DNA from: Massilia varians
Lineage (GTDB): Bacteria; Pseudomonadota; Gammaproteobacteria; Burkholderiales; Burkholderiaceae_D
Direction: 5' to 3'
Length of the DNA: 64,000 nt
Assembly: GCF_027923905.1 (NCBI RefSeq)
Contig: NZ_AP026966.1
Location: 986,001-1,050,000 of the forward strand
This document shows positions 35,301-45,646 of this stretch, piece after piece (position 1 is the first letter of the stretch; each line of letters starts with the position of its first letter). Made by a program: the position numbers and the translations under genes. The notes under the pieces are model-generated. The model did no database searches, was not told where the DNA came from, and saw nothing but the letters and a program-made list of their open reading frames with translations.

Positions 35301-35640
35301 CGCCGCCTTCCAGCAAGGGCGCACTGCGGTATTCCTGATCAGCCTGAAAGCTGGCGGTGTCGGGCTGAACTTGACGGCGGCCGACACGGTCATCCATTAC
35401 GATCCTTGGTGGAATCCAGCCAGCGAGAACCAGGCCACGGATCGGGCCTGGCGCATTGGCCAGGAGCAGCCGGTGTTTGTCTACAAGCTGATTGCCCGGG
35501 GCACGCTGGAGGAAAAAATTCAGGACATGCAGCGTCGCAAAGGAGAGCTGGCACGGGGACTGCTTGATGCCGACGGCGGGCTGTCGGCCGCCATCGGCGT
35601 GGACGACCTGCAGGCCATCTTCGCGCCCCTTGCCCCCTGA
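32356..35640 (+). CDS. SNF2-family helicase with SWIM zinc finger
   Basis: A 1094-residue ATP-dependent DNA translocase. Residues 70-80 hold a SWIM zinc-binding motif (CSCPVGGACKH). A long variable region follows, then a complete SNF2 motor from about 620: motif I DDMGLGKT at 656-663, motif II DEAQ at 754-757, LTGTPVQN, and the C-terminal lobe with KAGGVGLNLTAAD and DRAWRIGQ. Such proteins remodel protein-DNA complexes in bacteria. Length and order are typical of SWIM/HepA-like helicases. It stands alone after the repeat patch. Confidence 0.95.
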   Translation: MHYTFEDIVRQFDSATFARGERYARQGMVVDVDFFDSTITGEVEGSYNNVYEQTIFVEAGRHGIRFDSDCSCPVGGACKHVVAVLLHGLEQRKADARDGLPPMAEQWLQQFAMLQSCTDSGPPPAPKERLLYVLAPERGAGAPRLHLCRARLRKDGSIGSTTIQNETYQLLATRPAYVQEEDEEPIRLIAGLHAGRRYLEAASPAGRLGARLLDQLCAEGRLWWAESSASLRRGDLRLIHPGPQCSAQLCWHANEVDGSVELSWRCEDGSAVGHVLATEPMRYLKDGLLGELVPPAALAALPPEALQKLVDAAPRLAPEQRAPMAERFVALGLDRVLPPPQALQTRRRKDLLPTPLLVLDSLGASARGGLHWHDHAMLFFHYDGMPAEEGEAELRSIADGVVELIERNVEAEAAAQVRLLELGFAAPDAQSLLADYPGALVLPSEAAWVDFARHEVERLRAAGWEIEFGDNYRYELLDVQEWYAELNEEGEGAGAWFALELGVLVDGQRHSLLPLLLEMIREAPREFDAAALAARDDGGALVVELPDFTRVALPWSRVKPILATLGELYFSDRIGESLRLPVMDAARLAELEEVAQLRWMGGERLRELGRKLDGFRGMPQVDPPVGLQATLRPYQQMGLSWMQFLREYSFGGILADDMGLGKTIQTLAHILAEKEAGRLDAPALVVAPTSLMGNWQAEAARFAPGLQVLLLHGKERSAQFDRIAGADLVLTTYPLLARDEEALRRHHYHLLILDEAQYIKNSRSKAAQSARLIEARHRLCLTGTPVQNHLGELWSQFHFLMPGLLGEEKAFNAAFRKPIEQQGDSLRRDLLARRVRPFMLRRTKDKVATELPPKTDIVLPVEFGVAQRDLYETVRLAMDRKVREEIDRKGLARSQIVILDALLKLRQVCCDPRLLKTAGRAADSSKLSVLMELLETLLSEGRKILVFSQFTSMLALIGATLRERAIDYVELTGDTVDRAAPVAAFQQGRTAVFLISLKAGGVGLNLTAADTVIHYDPWWNPASENQATDRAWRIGQEQPVFVYKLIARGTLEEKIQDMQRRKGELARGLLDADGGLSAAIGVDDLQAIFAPLAP

Positions 35641-35663
35641 GGCACGCCGGCCTGCGATGCCCG

Positions 35664-36110
35664 TCAATGGGGCGCCGGGCTGCCTGCGGCGCTTCCCGCC
35701 GCCAGCGGCGCGCATTCGAGGCATTCGGCGCCCAGGTGGGAGCCGAGATATTCGCGGAAGGCCGACACCCTGCCGTCCTCGAGGGTGAACACGTGCACCC
35801 AGTCGCTCTCGATGTGCACGTTTGTTTCCTTCGCCGTCCAGGCGCTGTGCCCGAGGACGACCACCTTGTCGCCCTGCGCGATGTATTCCCTGGGTGTGAA
35901 TTCCCGTACCGCGAGCTTCTTGTCGAACTGCTCGAAGTAGTCGGCGACCTGCTCGCATCCCTTCCGTTTTCCGGTGAAAGCCAGGCCCGGCACGTCCGTC
36001 AGTTCCCAATCGATGTCGGGTGTCATGCGTGCGAAGAACTTGTCGAGATCCTTGCGCCCATACGCGGCATAGCACTCCTGAACTTCCTTGACATTCTGCT
36101 GCTCCAGCAT
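35664..36110 (-). CDS. SnoaL-like / NTF2-fold protein
   Basis: A 148-residue protein with an NTF2-like (SnoaL) cone fold: NVKEVQECYAAYGRKDLDKFFARM, then DIDWEL, and the C-terminal strands WVHVFTLEDGRVSAFREY. The last 25 residues are a low-complexity tail. Family members are diverse enzymes or ligand binders, so no substrate can be given. GGAGG lies before the ATG. It converges with the SNF2 gene. Confidence 0.83.
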   Translation of the reverse strand: MLEQQNVKEVQECYAAYGRKDLDKFFARMTPDIDWELTDVPGLAFTGKRKGCEQVADYFEQFDKKLAVREFTPREYIAQGDKVVVLGHSAWTAKETNVHIESDWVHVFTLEDGRVSAFREYLGSHLGAECLECAPLAAGSAAGSPAPH

Positions 36111-36189
36111 GATCGCCTCCGGTCGGTAAAGAGTGGAATTTCAGTATGCGCCAGCAAACCGGATGTGCAAGGAACTTATCCGGTTTCGC

Positions 36190-36561
36190 TCAGGGGCGGG
36201 CGGCCTCGATCAGCTCGATCCGGTTGCCGAACGGGTCCTCGATGCCGGCGCGGCGCCGGCCGTCGACCTGCACTTCTTCCCGCACCGTCACGCCGCGTTC
36301 GCGCAGCAGCGCGCAGTAATCGTCGAAGTCTTCAATGACGAAGGCTGGATGCGCCTTTTTGGCGGGCACGAAACCGGCCTGGCCGCCGATGTGCAACTGG
36401 CCGGTGCCAGTCTGGAACCACAGGCCGCCGGAGGCGTTCAGCGGTGCCGGTTTGGGAATCTCGGTCAGGCCCAGCACGCCGCCATAAAAAGCGCGGGCAG
36501 CCTCGTCGGCGCCCGGTGGGGTGGCGACCTGAACGTGGTCGATTCCGGCGATATGGGGCAT
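36190..36561 (-). CDS. VOC-superfamily (glyoxalase-like) protein
   Basis: A 123-residue vicinal oxygen chelate protein: IDHVQVATPPGADEAARAFYGGVLGL at the start, HIGG, HPAFVIEDFDDYCALL and the closing FGNRIELIEA. Metal ligands are probably the early His, the mid His and the closing Glu, as in glyoxalase-type folds. The reaction is unknown. The ATG at 36561 has GGAGAA upstream and matches the family start; the ATG at 36594 does not. Confidence 0.85.
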   Translation of the reverse strand: MPHIAGIDHVQVATPPGADEAARAFYGGVLGLTEIPKPAPLNASGGLWFQTGTGQLHIGGQAGFVPAKKAHPAFVIEDFDDYCALLRERGVTVREEVQVDGRRRAGIEDPFGNRIELIEAARP

Positions 36562-36721
36562 GGCGTTCTCCACGGTGCTTGAGCGATGCGGCATTATCGC
36601 ATCGGCCCGTATCCAGTGCTGCGCCCGAGCGTAAACACGAGCGGAGCCATCGCTTTTTTCCGCCCAAGCCGCCGGACTGCTGTGCTACTCTCACAGTTTG
36701 TCCAACAAGCAACAGGTCACC

Positions 36722-37261
36722 ATGCGCTCTCTGCTTCCCGCTTTCGCCGCCACCGTCCTGCTGGCCGGCTGCGCCGCCGCACCGCCCGTCCCAGACGCCC
36801 GCGACGCATTCATGGCCACGCTACAAGGCATGTGTGGCCAGCGCTTCGAAGGCGCACTGGCGTATGCGATCGACCCCAACAGCGAATTCGCCAACAAGAC
36901 CATCTCGACCGAGGTGGTCTGCAAGGCCGATGCCGTGCGGATGCCGGTGCAGGTCGGCGCGGACCGCTCACGTACCTGGATCTTCACCCGCCACGCGGCG
37001 GGGCTGGAACTGCGCCACGACCACCGCCACCCGGACGGCTCGCCCGATGCGGTGACCATGTACGGCGGCATGGCGAAGGAGGGCGGCACGGCGCGCTCCC
37101 AGGCCTTCCTGGCCGATGCCTATACCGCCAAGCTCGTTCCGGGCGCCGAGACCAATGTCTGGACAGTCAGCCTCAGCCAGGATGGCAGCGTGCTGAGCTA
37201 TCGCCTGGACCGTCATGACAAGCCACGCGCGGAATTCGTCCTGAAGCGCGTCTCCGGCTGA
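36722..37261 (+). CDS. Hypothetical lipoprotein
   Basis: A 179-residue protein with a lipoprotein signal peptide: the lipobox LLAGC puts the lipidated Cys near residue 17. The rest reads as a small beta-rich domain (STEVVCKADAVRMPVQVG, WTVSLSQDGSVLSYR). I do not recognise a named family. It lies 48 bases before the AbgT transporter on the same strand and may be co-transcribed. Envelope location is predicted. Confidence 0.75.
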   Translation: MRSLLPAFAATVLLAGCAAAPPVPDARDAFMATLQGMCGQRFEGALAYAIDPNSEFANKTISTEVVCKADAVRMPVQVGADRSRTWIFTRHAAGLELRHDHRHPDGSPDAVTMYGGMAKEGGTARSQAFLADAYTAKLVPGAETNVWTVSLSQDGSVLSYRLDRHDKPRAEFVLKRVSG

Positions 37262-37309
37262 ACGTTTTCTTCAACCACGACCTTCGTCGCCTGAACACAA
37301 GGGTAAGCA

Positions 37310-38902
<1,593 letters not shown>

Positions 38903-38939
38903 AGGCAATACCGTTAATCGCTACGACATGGAGACTCGT

Positions 38940-40589
<1,650 letters not shown>

Positions 40590-40605
40590 GCGGTCCCACA
40601 GGATG

Positions 40606-40636
40606 AACGCCACCGCACGCGGTGGCGTTTGTTTTT
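40606..40636. terminator. Terminator between the M28 and DUF1275 genes
   Basis: AACGCCACCG and CGGTGGCGTT arms with a CACG loop, followed by TTTGTTTTT on the plus strand. It ends the M28 transcript. The minus-strand side has no long T run. Confidence 0.85.
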
Positions 40637-40642
40637 CCGCGC

Positions 40643-41398
40643 TTACTTCCTGGCGCGCCGGCGCCGCAGCCGTTCCAGGTCGTCGAGTGCCGGAACGATC
40701 GCCAGCACGCACAGGACGACGGCAAGCGGCACCGTCGACCGGAAGCCGATGTGCGCGAATCCGAGGGCGCCGATCACGCCGCCCAAGAAGAAGGACAGCA
40801 CCAGCACGGTGTGGATCCCGAGCCGGTCGCGGTTCGGCACGACCCTGCCGGCGCCGGGCGCCGCCCGCTGATACGCCAGCTTCCCCAGTTCGATCCCGAT
40901 GTCGGTGATGATGCCGGTCATGTGCGTCGTCCTGATCTCGGCCTTGGACAGCTTGGTGATCAAGGCATTCTGCAGGCCCATGATGAAGCACAGCAGCATG
41001 ACGGTCAGCGGCACGAACAGGCCTTCGATCCTGGCGAGGTGGCCGCCAAGCAGGCCGAAGCCGAGCAGGAGCCCGGCCTCGAGCAGCAGGGGCAGCGCGT
41101 ATTCGCTGTGCATGCGGCGCTGGCGGGCGTGGCTGACCATCAGGGCGGTGCAGGTGGCGCCCAGCAGGAAGGACAGGATCGCGCCGAAGCCGGCCAGTAC
41201 CGGCGCATAGTCTCCTAGCGCCAGGTGATCCGCCATGCCCGACACGATGCCGGTCATGTGCGAAGTGTATTGCTGTACGGCGAGAAAACCGCCCGCGTTG
41301 ATGGCGCCCGCGATGAATGCCAGCGCCACACCGAGATGCCTGTTGGCATCGACGCTGCGCTTGTGCCCGGTAAGGCGTCTGGCAAAATGGATCGGCAC
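40643..41398 (-). CDS. DUF1275 (YoaK-like) membrane protein
   Basis: A 251-residue protein with about six spans that matches the DUF1275 family: LGVALAFIAGAINAGGFLAV, YTSHMTGIVSGMADHLALGD and the TTHMTGIITDIGIELG repeat-like motif. The function is not known. It has a basic cytoplasmic tail (LERLRRRRARK). The gene is convergent with the M28 peptidase and stands alone. Confidence 0.88.
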   Translation of the reverse strand: MPIHFARRLTGHKRSVDANRHLGVALAFIAGAINAGGFLAVQQYTSHMTGIVSGMADHLALGDYAPVLAGFGAILSFLLGATCTALMVSHARQRRMHSEYALPLLLEAGLLLGFGLLGGHLARIEGLFVPLTVMLLCFIMGLQNALITKLSKAEIRTTHMTGIITDIGIELGKLAYQRAAPGAGRVVPNRDRLGIHTVLVLSFFLGGVIGALGFAHIGFRSTVPLAVVLCVLAIVPALDDLERLRRRRARK

Positions 41399-41478
41399 GG
41401 CTTGCCTACCCCTTGGCTGTTCGACAGGATGGATGAACCTATCTTAAGCTATCTTGCCTGACTGCACAAAAGTAGGCC

Positions 41479-41745
41479 TCAGCTCTTGCGCACGAACGCC
41501 GATTTCAGGCTCATGGCGCCGAACCCCTCGATCTCGCAGTCGGTGTCGTGGTCGCACTCGACCAGGCGGATATTCTTGACCTTGATTCCTGCTTGACCAC
41601 GCCGACCCCGCATTTCAGCTTGAGTTCCTTGATGACGGTGACGGTATCGCCGTCCTGAAGGATGCTGCCGGTGGCGTCGTCAGATCCAGGCCGCCTCGGC
41701 TGACTCGTCCTGCACCGGCCATTCGTGGGGCATTCCGGGCAGGGA
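41479..41745 (-). pseudogene. Decayed second copy of yjdM/phnA-like gene
   Basis: The minus strand matches the intact gene at 42916-43260 along most of its length: the 3' half aligns closely (segments coding for the VKNIR and IDCKIDGFG regions are recognisable). There is a frameshift near 41590, a deletion near 41680 and loss of the 5' end with the start codon. It is followed on the + strand by the same hairpin-plus-tRNA order as the intact copy, so the whole block was duplicated. Confidence 0.75.
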
Positions 41746-41778
41746 GGCGGGGCGTGAATGTGGAGATCTTTGAAAGCA

Positions 41779-41808
41779 AGAACGCCACCCGGTGGGTGCC
41801 GTTCTTGA
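41779..41808. terminator. Decayed terminator hairpin of the duplicated block
   Basis: AAGAACGCCACCC and GGGTGCCGTTCTT arms still form a long stem with one mismatched pair. It corresponds by position to the intact tRNA-Phe terminator at 43302-43324. Confidence 0.5.
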
Positions 41809-41813
41809 ATACC

Positions 41814-41889
41814 TGGTGGCCCGGAGCGAATCGAAGCACCGACACGAGGATGCTCAATCCTCGGCGCATCGCTGCCGAGCTATGGATGT
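41814..41889 (-). pseudogene. tRNA-Phe pseudogene, 3' half conserved
   Basis: Read on the minus strand, the 3' half (anticodon arm, T arm with GCTTCGATTC, acceptor 3' strand and CCA) is close to tRNA-Phe. The 5' acceptor strand and the D arm have lost pairing. The anticodon loop now reads TTGAGCA, so GAA has become GAG, with a perfect anticodon stem. It ends 3 bases before the PEP-CTERM gene stop codon. Confidence 0.8.
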
Positions 41890-41892
41890 TAT

Positions 41893-42540
41893 TTACTTCG
41901 TGGCGCGGCGCCGTGCGGCGGCGAAGCCGATCATGCCAAGGCCCAGCAAAGCCAGGGAGCCTGGTTCAGGCACTTCGGTGGACTTCAGTTTGACCGTTGC
42001 CTGAAGGGGTGACCAGCTGTTGTTGGAGTTGCTGAACGACAAATCATTCAGAGAAATCATGTAGCTGCCGCCATTGCCGAAATTGACCGTCATTGGGTCC
42101 CAGGTCAGTTTGTAGTCGACCTCACGATCATTGATTCGCCCGAGATAAGCGGTTCCGGTTGCCTGCAGCGTATTGATAATCGAACCAGGGGCGCCGAAGC
42201 TCAGGGCCAGCGATACGCCCAGGTTGTCGAGCTCACCTTCGGTGATGCCGTAGGTACCAAGCAACCAGACATCTGCCTCCCTGAAGGAAACTTGACCGAC
42301 GTTGAAAGTCACAGAATCGCCGACATTGATCAGATCAAAGTTTTTTGCAGCGAAATTAGTCGTGGAAAAGAGTACGTCAAGCTTCGAACCACTGCAAAAA
42401 AAACCTATTTCGCAGCTGTCCGTACCATAGCCGGAACCCGGCGTCAGTACCGATTTGGTCACGCTGAACGGTGTTGCGGATACAATTTGTGCAGCGGTGA
42501 TCAAGCAGACAGCAAGCATTGACTTGTTAAACATCTTCAT
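41893..42540 (-). CDS. PEP-CTERM sorting-domain protein
   Basis: A 215-residue exported protein: signal peptide (residues 1-22), a beta-rich body rich in Ser, Asn and Gly with a DSCEIGFFC cysteine pair, and a C-terminal PEP-CTERM signal (VPEPGSLALLGLGMIGF, then AARRR). Such proteins are handled by an exosortase and cross to the surface, often with exopolysaccharide. No exosortase is in this window. AAGGAG lies 7 bases before the ATG. GC content is well below the surroundings, and the gene sits between two tRNA-Phe remnants. Confidence 0.9.
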   Translation of the reverse strand: MKMFNKSMLAVCLITAAQIVSATPFSVTKSVLTPGSGYGTDSCEIGFFCSGSKLDVLFSTTNFAAKNFDLINVGDSVTFNVGQVSFREADVWLLGTYGITEGELDNLGVSLALSFGAPGSIINTLQATGTAYLGRINDREVDYKLTWDPMTVNFGNGGSYMISLNDLSFSNSNNSWSPLQATVKLKSTEVPEPGSLALLGLGMIGFAAARRRATK

Positions 42541-42814
42541 TTCAGAACTCCTTCTCAGTTTGTAACAATAATTTTTAATTAATGGGATGTACTGCTGTCT
42601 AGGAATGGTTGTTGTTCAAAATTATCCATGCAGCGGCAGTATAAGCAACATTAATGCCAGATAAAAATTATTGTTTAATTTTAATAATTTACGAATTCCA
42701 ATGATGTGTTCGATGAAGCATGTGTAAAGTTTCTCGACATTAAGCTTGATCCGCATCTCCCATCGGAAATTAACAATTGTATTGATGCGATGATTCCCCT
42801 GGACGCCAGAAGCG
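42541..42814. other. AT-rich segment upstream of the PEP-CTERM gene
   Basis: About 270 bases of AT-rich sequence with runs such as TTTTTAATTAATG and TTTAATTTTAATAATT. A minus-strand frame crosses part of it and a tRNA remnant, but it lacks a ribosome site and resembles nothing. It probably holds the PEP-CTERM promoter. The composition is unlike the rest of the window. Confidence 0.5.
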
Positions 42815-42844
42815 ACAACGCCCACTTCAGGGAGTGGGCGTTGT
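42815..42844. terminator. Hairpin beside the second tRNA remnant
   Basis: A 12-bp perfect stem (ACAACGCCCACT and AGTGGGCGTTGT arms) with a 6-base loop. It has the same position relative to the tRNA remnant as the terminators beside the other tRNA-Phe copies. No T run is present. Confidence 0.55.
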
Positions 42845-42856
42845 GCAAACGGTTCT

Positions 42857-42904
42857 TGGTGGTGCGGAGCGGATCGAACCACCGGCACCAGGGCTTTCAA
42901 GCTT
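42857..42904 (-). pseudogene. tRNA-Phe remnant (3' half only)
   Basis: About 46 bases match tRNA-Phe from the anticodon loop through the T arm (GGTTCGAT) to the encoded CCA, with one deletion and several changes. The 5' half is replaced by the end of the yjdM gene. With the remnant at 41814 it brackets the PEP-CTERM segment. Confidence 0.7.
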
Positions 42905-42915
42905 CGCTCATGCGT

Positions 42916-43260
42916 TCAGATCTTCCGAACGAACTCGGATTTCAGACTCATCGCGCCAAAACCGTCGATCTTGCAGTCGATGTCGTGGTCGCCGTCGACC
43001 AGGCGGATGTTCTTGACTCTGGTTCCTTGTTTGACCACGCCGCCTCCGCCTTTCAATTTCAGATCCTTGATGACGGTCACGGCATCTCCATCCTGCAACA
43101 GCTTGCCAGCGGCGTCGCGCCACACGCGAACTGCTTCTTCTGTGGCCGCCTCGGCCTTGATCGGCCATTCATGCGCGCACTCCGGGCAGACGTAGTTGCC
43201 CAAGCCGTCTTCGTAGGTCAGCGTGGAAGCGCATGCAGGGCAAGGCGGGGGCGAGCTCAT
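42916..43260 (-). CDS. yjdM: Zinc-ribbon PhnA-like protein (YjdM family)
   Basis: A 114-residue protein. The N-terminal zinc ribbon has two Cys pairs (CPACAS near residue 8 and CPECAHEW near 26), and the rest is the PhnA domain ([39 protein letters not shown]). Despite the name the protein is not a phosphonate hydrolase by sequence alone; the function is unclear. The ATG at 43260 gives the usual family start. It lies between tRNA-Phe copy 2 and a tRNA remnant; a decayed copy is at 41479-41745. Confidence 0.88.
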   Translation of the reverse strand: MSSPPPCPACASTLTYEDGLGNYVCPECAHEWPIKAEAATEEAVRVWRDAAGKLLQDGDAVTVIKDLKLKGGGGVVKQGTRVKNIRLVDGDHDIDCKIDGFGAMSLKSEFVRKI

Positions 43261-43301
43261 GGCAGTATCCGAGGACGACAAGCGTAAACAAAAAGTAAAA
43301 C

Positions 43302-43324
43302 AAAAACGCCACCCGAAGGTGGCG
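43302..43324 (-). terminator. Terminator of tRNA-Phe copy 2, TTCG tetraloop
   Basis: On the minus strand the CGCCACC and GGTGGCG arms enclose TTCG, an exceptionally stable tetraloop, and five T follow. It lies 13 bases after the tRNA 3' end. Confidence 0.85.
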
Positions 43325-43337
43325 CTTTCTGAATTCT

Positions 43338-43413
43338 TGGTGGCCCGGGGCGGAATCGAACCACCGACACAAGGATTTTCAATCCTCTGCTCTACCAACT
43401 GAGCTACCAGGCC
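43338..43413 (-). tRNA. tRNA-Phe (GAA), copy 2
   Basis: Identical over 76 bases to the copy at 15461-15536, including the encoded CCA and anticodon GAA. It has its own promoter and terminator, so both copies look functional. Its 3' side leads into the yjdM gene and the duplicated block. Confidence 0.97.
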
Positions 43414-43425
43414 AAGAGAGGCATG

Positions 43426-43454
43426 ATTATAGCCAGCGATTTTCATCTGCGCAA
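43426..43454 (-). promoter_or_regulatory. Promoter of tRNA-Phe copy 2
   Basis: On the minus strand TTGCGC (43454-43449) and TATAAT (43431-43426) are separated by exactly 17 bases, and the -10 ends 12 bases before the tRNA 5' end. This is a strong sigma-70 arrangement. Confidence 0.75.
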
Positions 43455-43544
43455 GCCCCCGTGCGCACGGGGCATTCCGCCAACGACTGTGGCACGCATC
43501 AAGATGCCCGAGCGCGCTGTTGACATCTCGCTATAATGTGTTTC

Positions 43545-44762
43545 ATGACTACCACCTCCGCCCAGTACCGCAGCGACGTCTGCATCGTCGGCAACGGCGC
43601 CATCGCCAAGACTGCCGCCCTCGGTTTTGCCCAGTCGGGATACAGCGTCACCCTCCTGGTGCCGCCGGCGCGCCCGGCGCCAGAGACGCCCGGCACCTCG
43701 GCGGCGGACAAACCCTGGGACGTGCGCGTCTATGCCCTCAACCACACCGCCCACGACCTGCTGGCGTCGCTCAAGGTCTGGGGCGCCCTCGACCTGGCGC
43801 GCGTGCAGCCGGTCGATGCGATGGACATCAAGGGCGACGGCCAGCAGGGCGGCAATCTCGGTTTCGACGCCTTCGGCGCCCACGTCGGCACCCTGGCCTG
43901 GATCGTCGAGGACAGCAACCTGAACGGCGCGCTGGATGCGGCCCTGAAGTTCGCCGCCAACGTCCAGATGGTCTCCGGCTGCGCCTGCGACCTGACGTGC
44001 AGCGAACTGGGCGCCGCCGTGCTGCTCGAAGACGGCACGAAAATCGCCTGCGAACTGGTGGTCGGCGCCGACGGGCGCGAATCCTGGGTGCGCGGCCAGT
44101 GCGACATCGGCGTCGATTACCGCATGTACCACCAGCGCGCCATCGTCACCAATTTTGCCTGCGACAAGCCGCACCACGGCGTCGCCTACCAGTGGTTCAC
44201 CTGCGCCGACGGCATCATCGCGCTGCTGCCGCTGCCGGGCAACCGCGTGTCGCTGGTGTGGTCGGCGCCGGAAACCCTGGCCGATACCCTGATGGACGAG
44301 TCGCTCGGCGAGCTGGCGATCCGCCTGGCCGAATACGCCGACGACAAGCTCGGCACCCTGCGCCCCTTGCTGCCGGAAGCCGTCAAGGCGGTGCCGCTGG
44401 CGCTGGTGCGCCCGCACTCGCCGGTGGCGCCGCGCGTGGCGCTGGTGGGCGACGCCGCGCATGCGGTGCACCCGCTGGCCGGCCACGGCATGAACCTGGG
44501 CTTCGGCGACATCGTCGACCTGCTGCAGGTGCTGCGCGAGCGCGAAGACCGGCGCGGCATCGCCGACGAGCGGGTGCTGGCGCGCTTTGCCCGCAAGCGC
44601 AAGGAAGACGTGCTGCTCATGCAATGGGCCACCGACGGGCTCGAACGTCTGTTCGGCGCCAACCTGGAGCCGGTGCGCGTCGTGCGTAATTTCGGCTTAA
44701 ACTTGCTCGATAAATTGCCTTCGGTAAAGCGGCGCCTGATGGCGCATGCGATGGGCAAGTAA
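43545..44762 (+). CDS. UbiH/Coq6-family FAD monooxygenase
   Basis: A 405-residue flavoprotein hydroxylase. It has the dinucleotide motif IVGNGAIAKTAALG near residues 15-28, the DG motif VVGADGRESWVR, and the second FAD motif VALVGDAAHAVHPLAGHG followed by NLGFGDIVDLL, the UbiH/UbiF/VisC signature. It probably hydroxylates a quinone precursor in ubiquinone synthesis. The initial ATG has no ribosome site and lies 7 bases after a TATAAT, so the mRNA may be leaderless. The DsbC-like gene follows after 18 bases. Confidence 0.88.
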   Translation: MTTTSAQYRSDVCIVGNGAIAKTAALGFAQSGYSVTLLVPPARPAPETPGTSAADKPWDVRVYALNHTAHDLLASLKVWGALDLARVQPVDAMDIKGDGQQGGNLGFDAFGAHVGTLAWIVEDSNLNGALDAALKFAANVQMVSGCACDLTCSELGAAVLLEDGTKIACELVVGADGRESWVRGQCDIGVDYRMYHQRAIVTNFACDKPHHGVAYQWFTCADGIIALLPLPGNRVSLVWSAPETLADTLMDESLGELAIRLAEYADDKLGTLRPLLPEAVKAVPLALVRPHSPVAPRVALVGDAAHAVHPLAGHGMNLGFGDIVDLLQVLREREDRRGIADERVLARFARKRKEDVLLMQWATDGLERLFGANLEPVRVVRNFGLNLLDKLPSVKRRLMAHAMGK

Positions 44763-44780
44763 ATCTATTAAGGAATTAAC

Positions 44781-45500
44781 ATGTTGAAAACCAAGATCGC
44801 CGTCTTGTTGGCGACGGGTCTGCTTGCATCCTGCGTGGAAGCGCAGAACACCACCGAAGCCACGATCAAGAAGGCGCTCGAACCGCGCCTGGGCGGCGCC
44901 AAGATCGAATCGATCCGCGAGACGCCCTACAGCGGCCTGTACGAAGTGCGCGTCGCCGGCGACATCCTGTATACGGACAAGAAGGGCGACTACCTGTTCA
45001 TCGGCCACGTCTACGACACCAAGACCTCGACCAACCTGACCCGCGCCCGCATCGAGGAGGTCAACAAGATCAAGTTCAGCGAGCTGCCGCTCGAGCTGGC
45101 GCTCAAGCAGGTCAAGGGCAACGGCAAGCGCGTGATCGCCGTGTTCGAGGACCCGAACTGCGGCTACTGCAAGCGCCTGCGCCAGACCGCGCTCAAGGAA
45201 ATCGACAACGTCACGATCTACACCTTCATGTACAACATCCTGTCCGAGGATTCCTTCGTGAAGTCGAAGAACATCTGGTGCGCGGCGGACCGCGTCAAGG
45301 CCTGGGACGACTGGATGCTCAACAACAAGCTGCCGCCGAATGCGCCGGCGGGCTGCGAGTCGCCCAACGAGCAGGTCCTGGCCCTCGGCCAGAAACTGCG
45401 TATCCAGGGCACGCCGGCCATCTTCTTCACGGACGGTTCGCGCATCCCCGGCGCGATCGACCTGAAGGGCCTGGAAGCCAAGCTGCAGTCGCTGAAGTAA
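44781..45500 (+). CDS. DsbC-type thiol:disulfide interchange protein
   Basis: A 239-residue DsbC-like protein with an N-terminal dimerisation domain (residues about 25-95) and a thioredoxin domain with the active site CGYC at 127-130 and a cis-Pro in GTPAIFF. It would isomerise wrong disulfides in the periplasm. The signal region ends LLASC, which fits a lipobox with Cys18, so the protein may be membrane-anchored instead of soluble like E. coli DsbC. AAGGAA precedes the ATG. It follows the UbiH-type gene in the same transcript. Confidence 0.9.
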   Translation: MLKTKIAVLLATGLLASCVEAQNTTEATIKKALEPRLGGAKIESIRETPYSGLYEVRVAGDILYTDKKGDYLFIGHVYDTKTSTNLTRARIEEVNKIKFSELPLELALKQVKGNGKRVIAVFEDPNCGYCKRLRQTALKEIDNVTIYTFMYNILSEDSFVKSKNIWCAADRVKAWDDWMLNNKLPPNAPAGCESPNEQVLALGQKLRIQGTPAIFFTDGSRIPGAIDLKGLEAKLQSLK

Positions 45501-45502
45501 AC

Positions 45503-45605
45503 CGTAGCGTGGGCGGGTTTCCCGCCCACGCGTTCAACAAGTGCATGCTCTGCAGCGGTGCTCCCGAGAGTTGAACGCGTGGGCAGCGAAGCTGCCCACC
45601 CTACG
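45503..45605. repeat. Inverted pair of REP-like hairpins
   Basis: The left part reads CGTAGCGTGGGCGGG and continues through CCCGCCCACGCG and TTCAAC. The right part is GTTGAACGCGTGGGC through GCCCACCCTACG. Each part is itself a hairpin, and the two are inverted to each other over about 35 bases around a short spacer, as in a REPIN. It lies between the DsbC gene and the iron-sulfur subunit gene. Confidence 0.8.
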
Positions 45606-45646
45606 AAAAACGATAACAACCACGTAGTCCACACAGGGAGCAGCAC

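Noticed and set aside
42622..42900. A 92-codon minus-strand frame across the AT-rich segment
   Set aside because: It runs through a tRNA remnant and a hairpin, has no ribosome site and does not resemble a protein.
43520..43537. TTGACA followed by TATAAT as a promoter for the UbiH-type gene
   Set aside because: The two boxes are only 6 bases apart, far short of the 16-18 needed; only the -10 can be considered.
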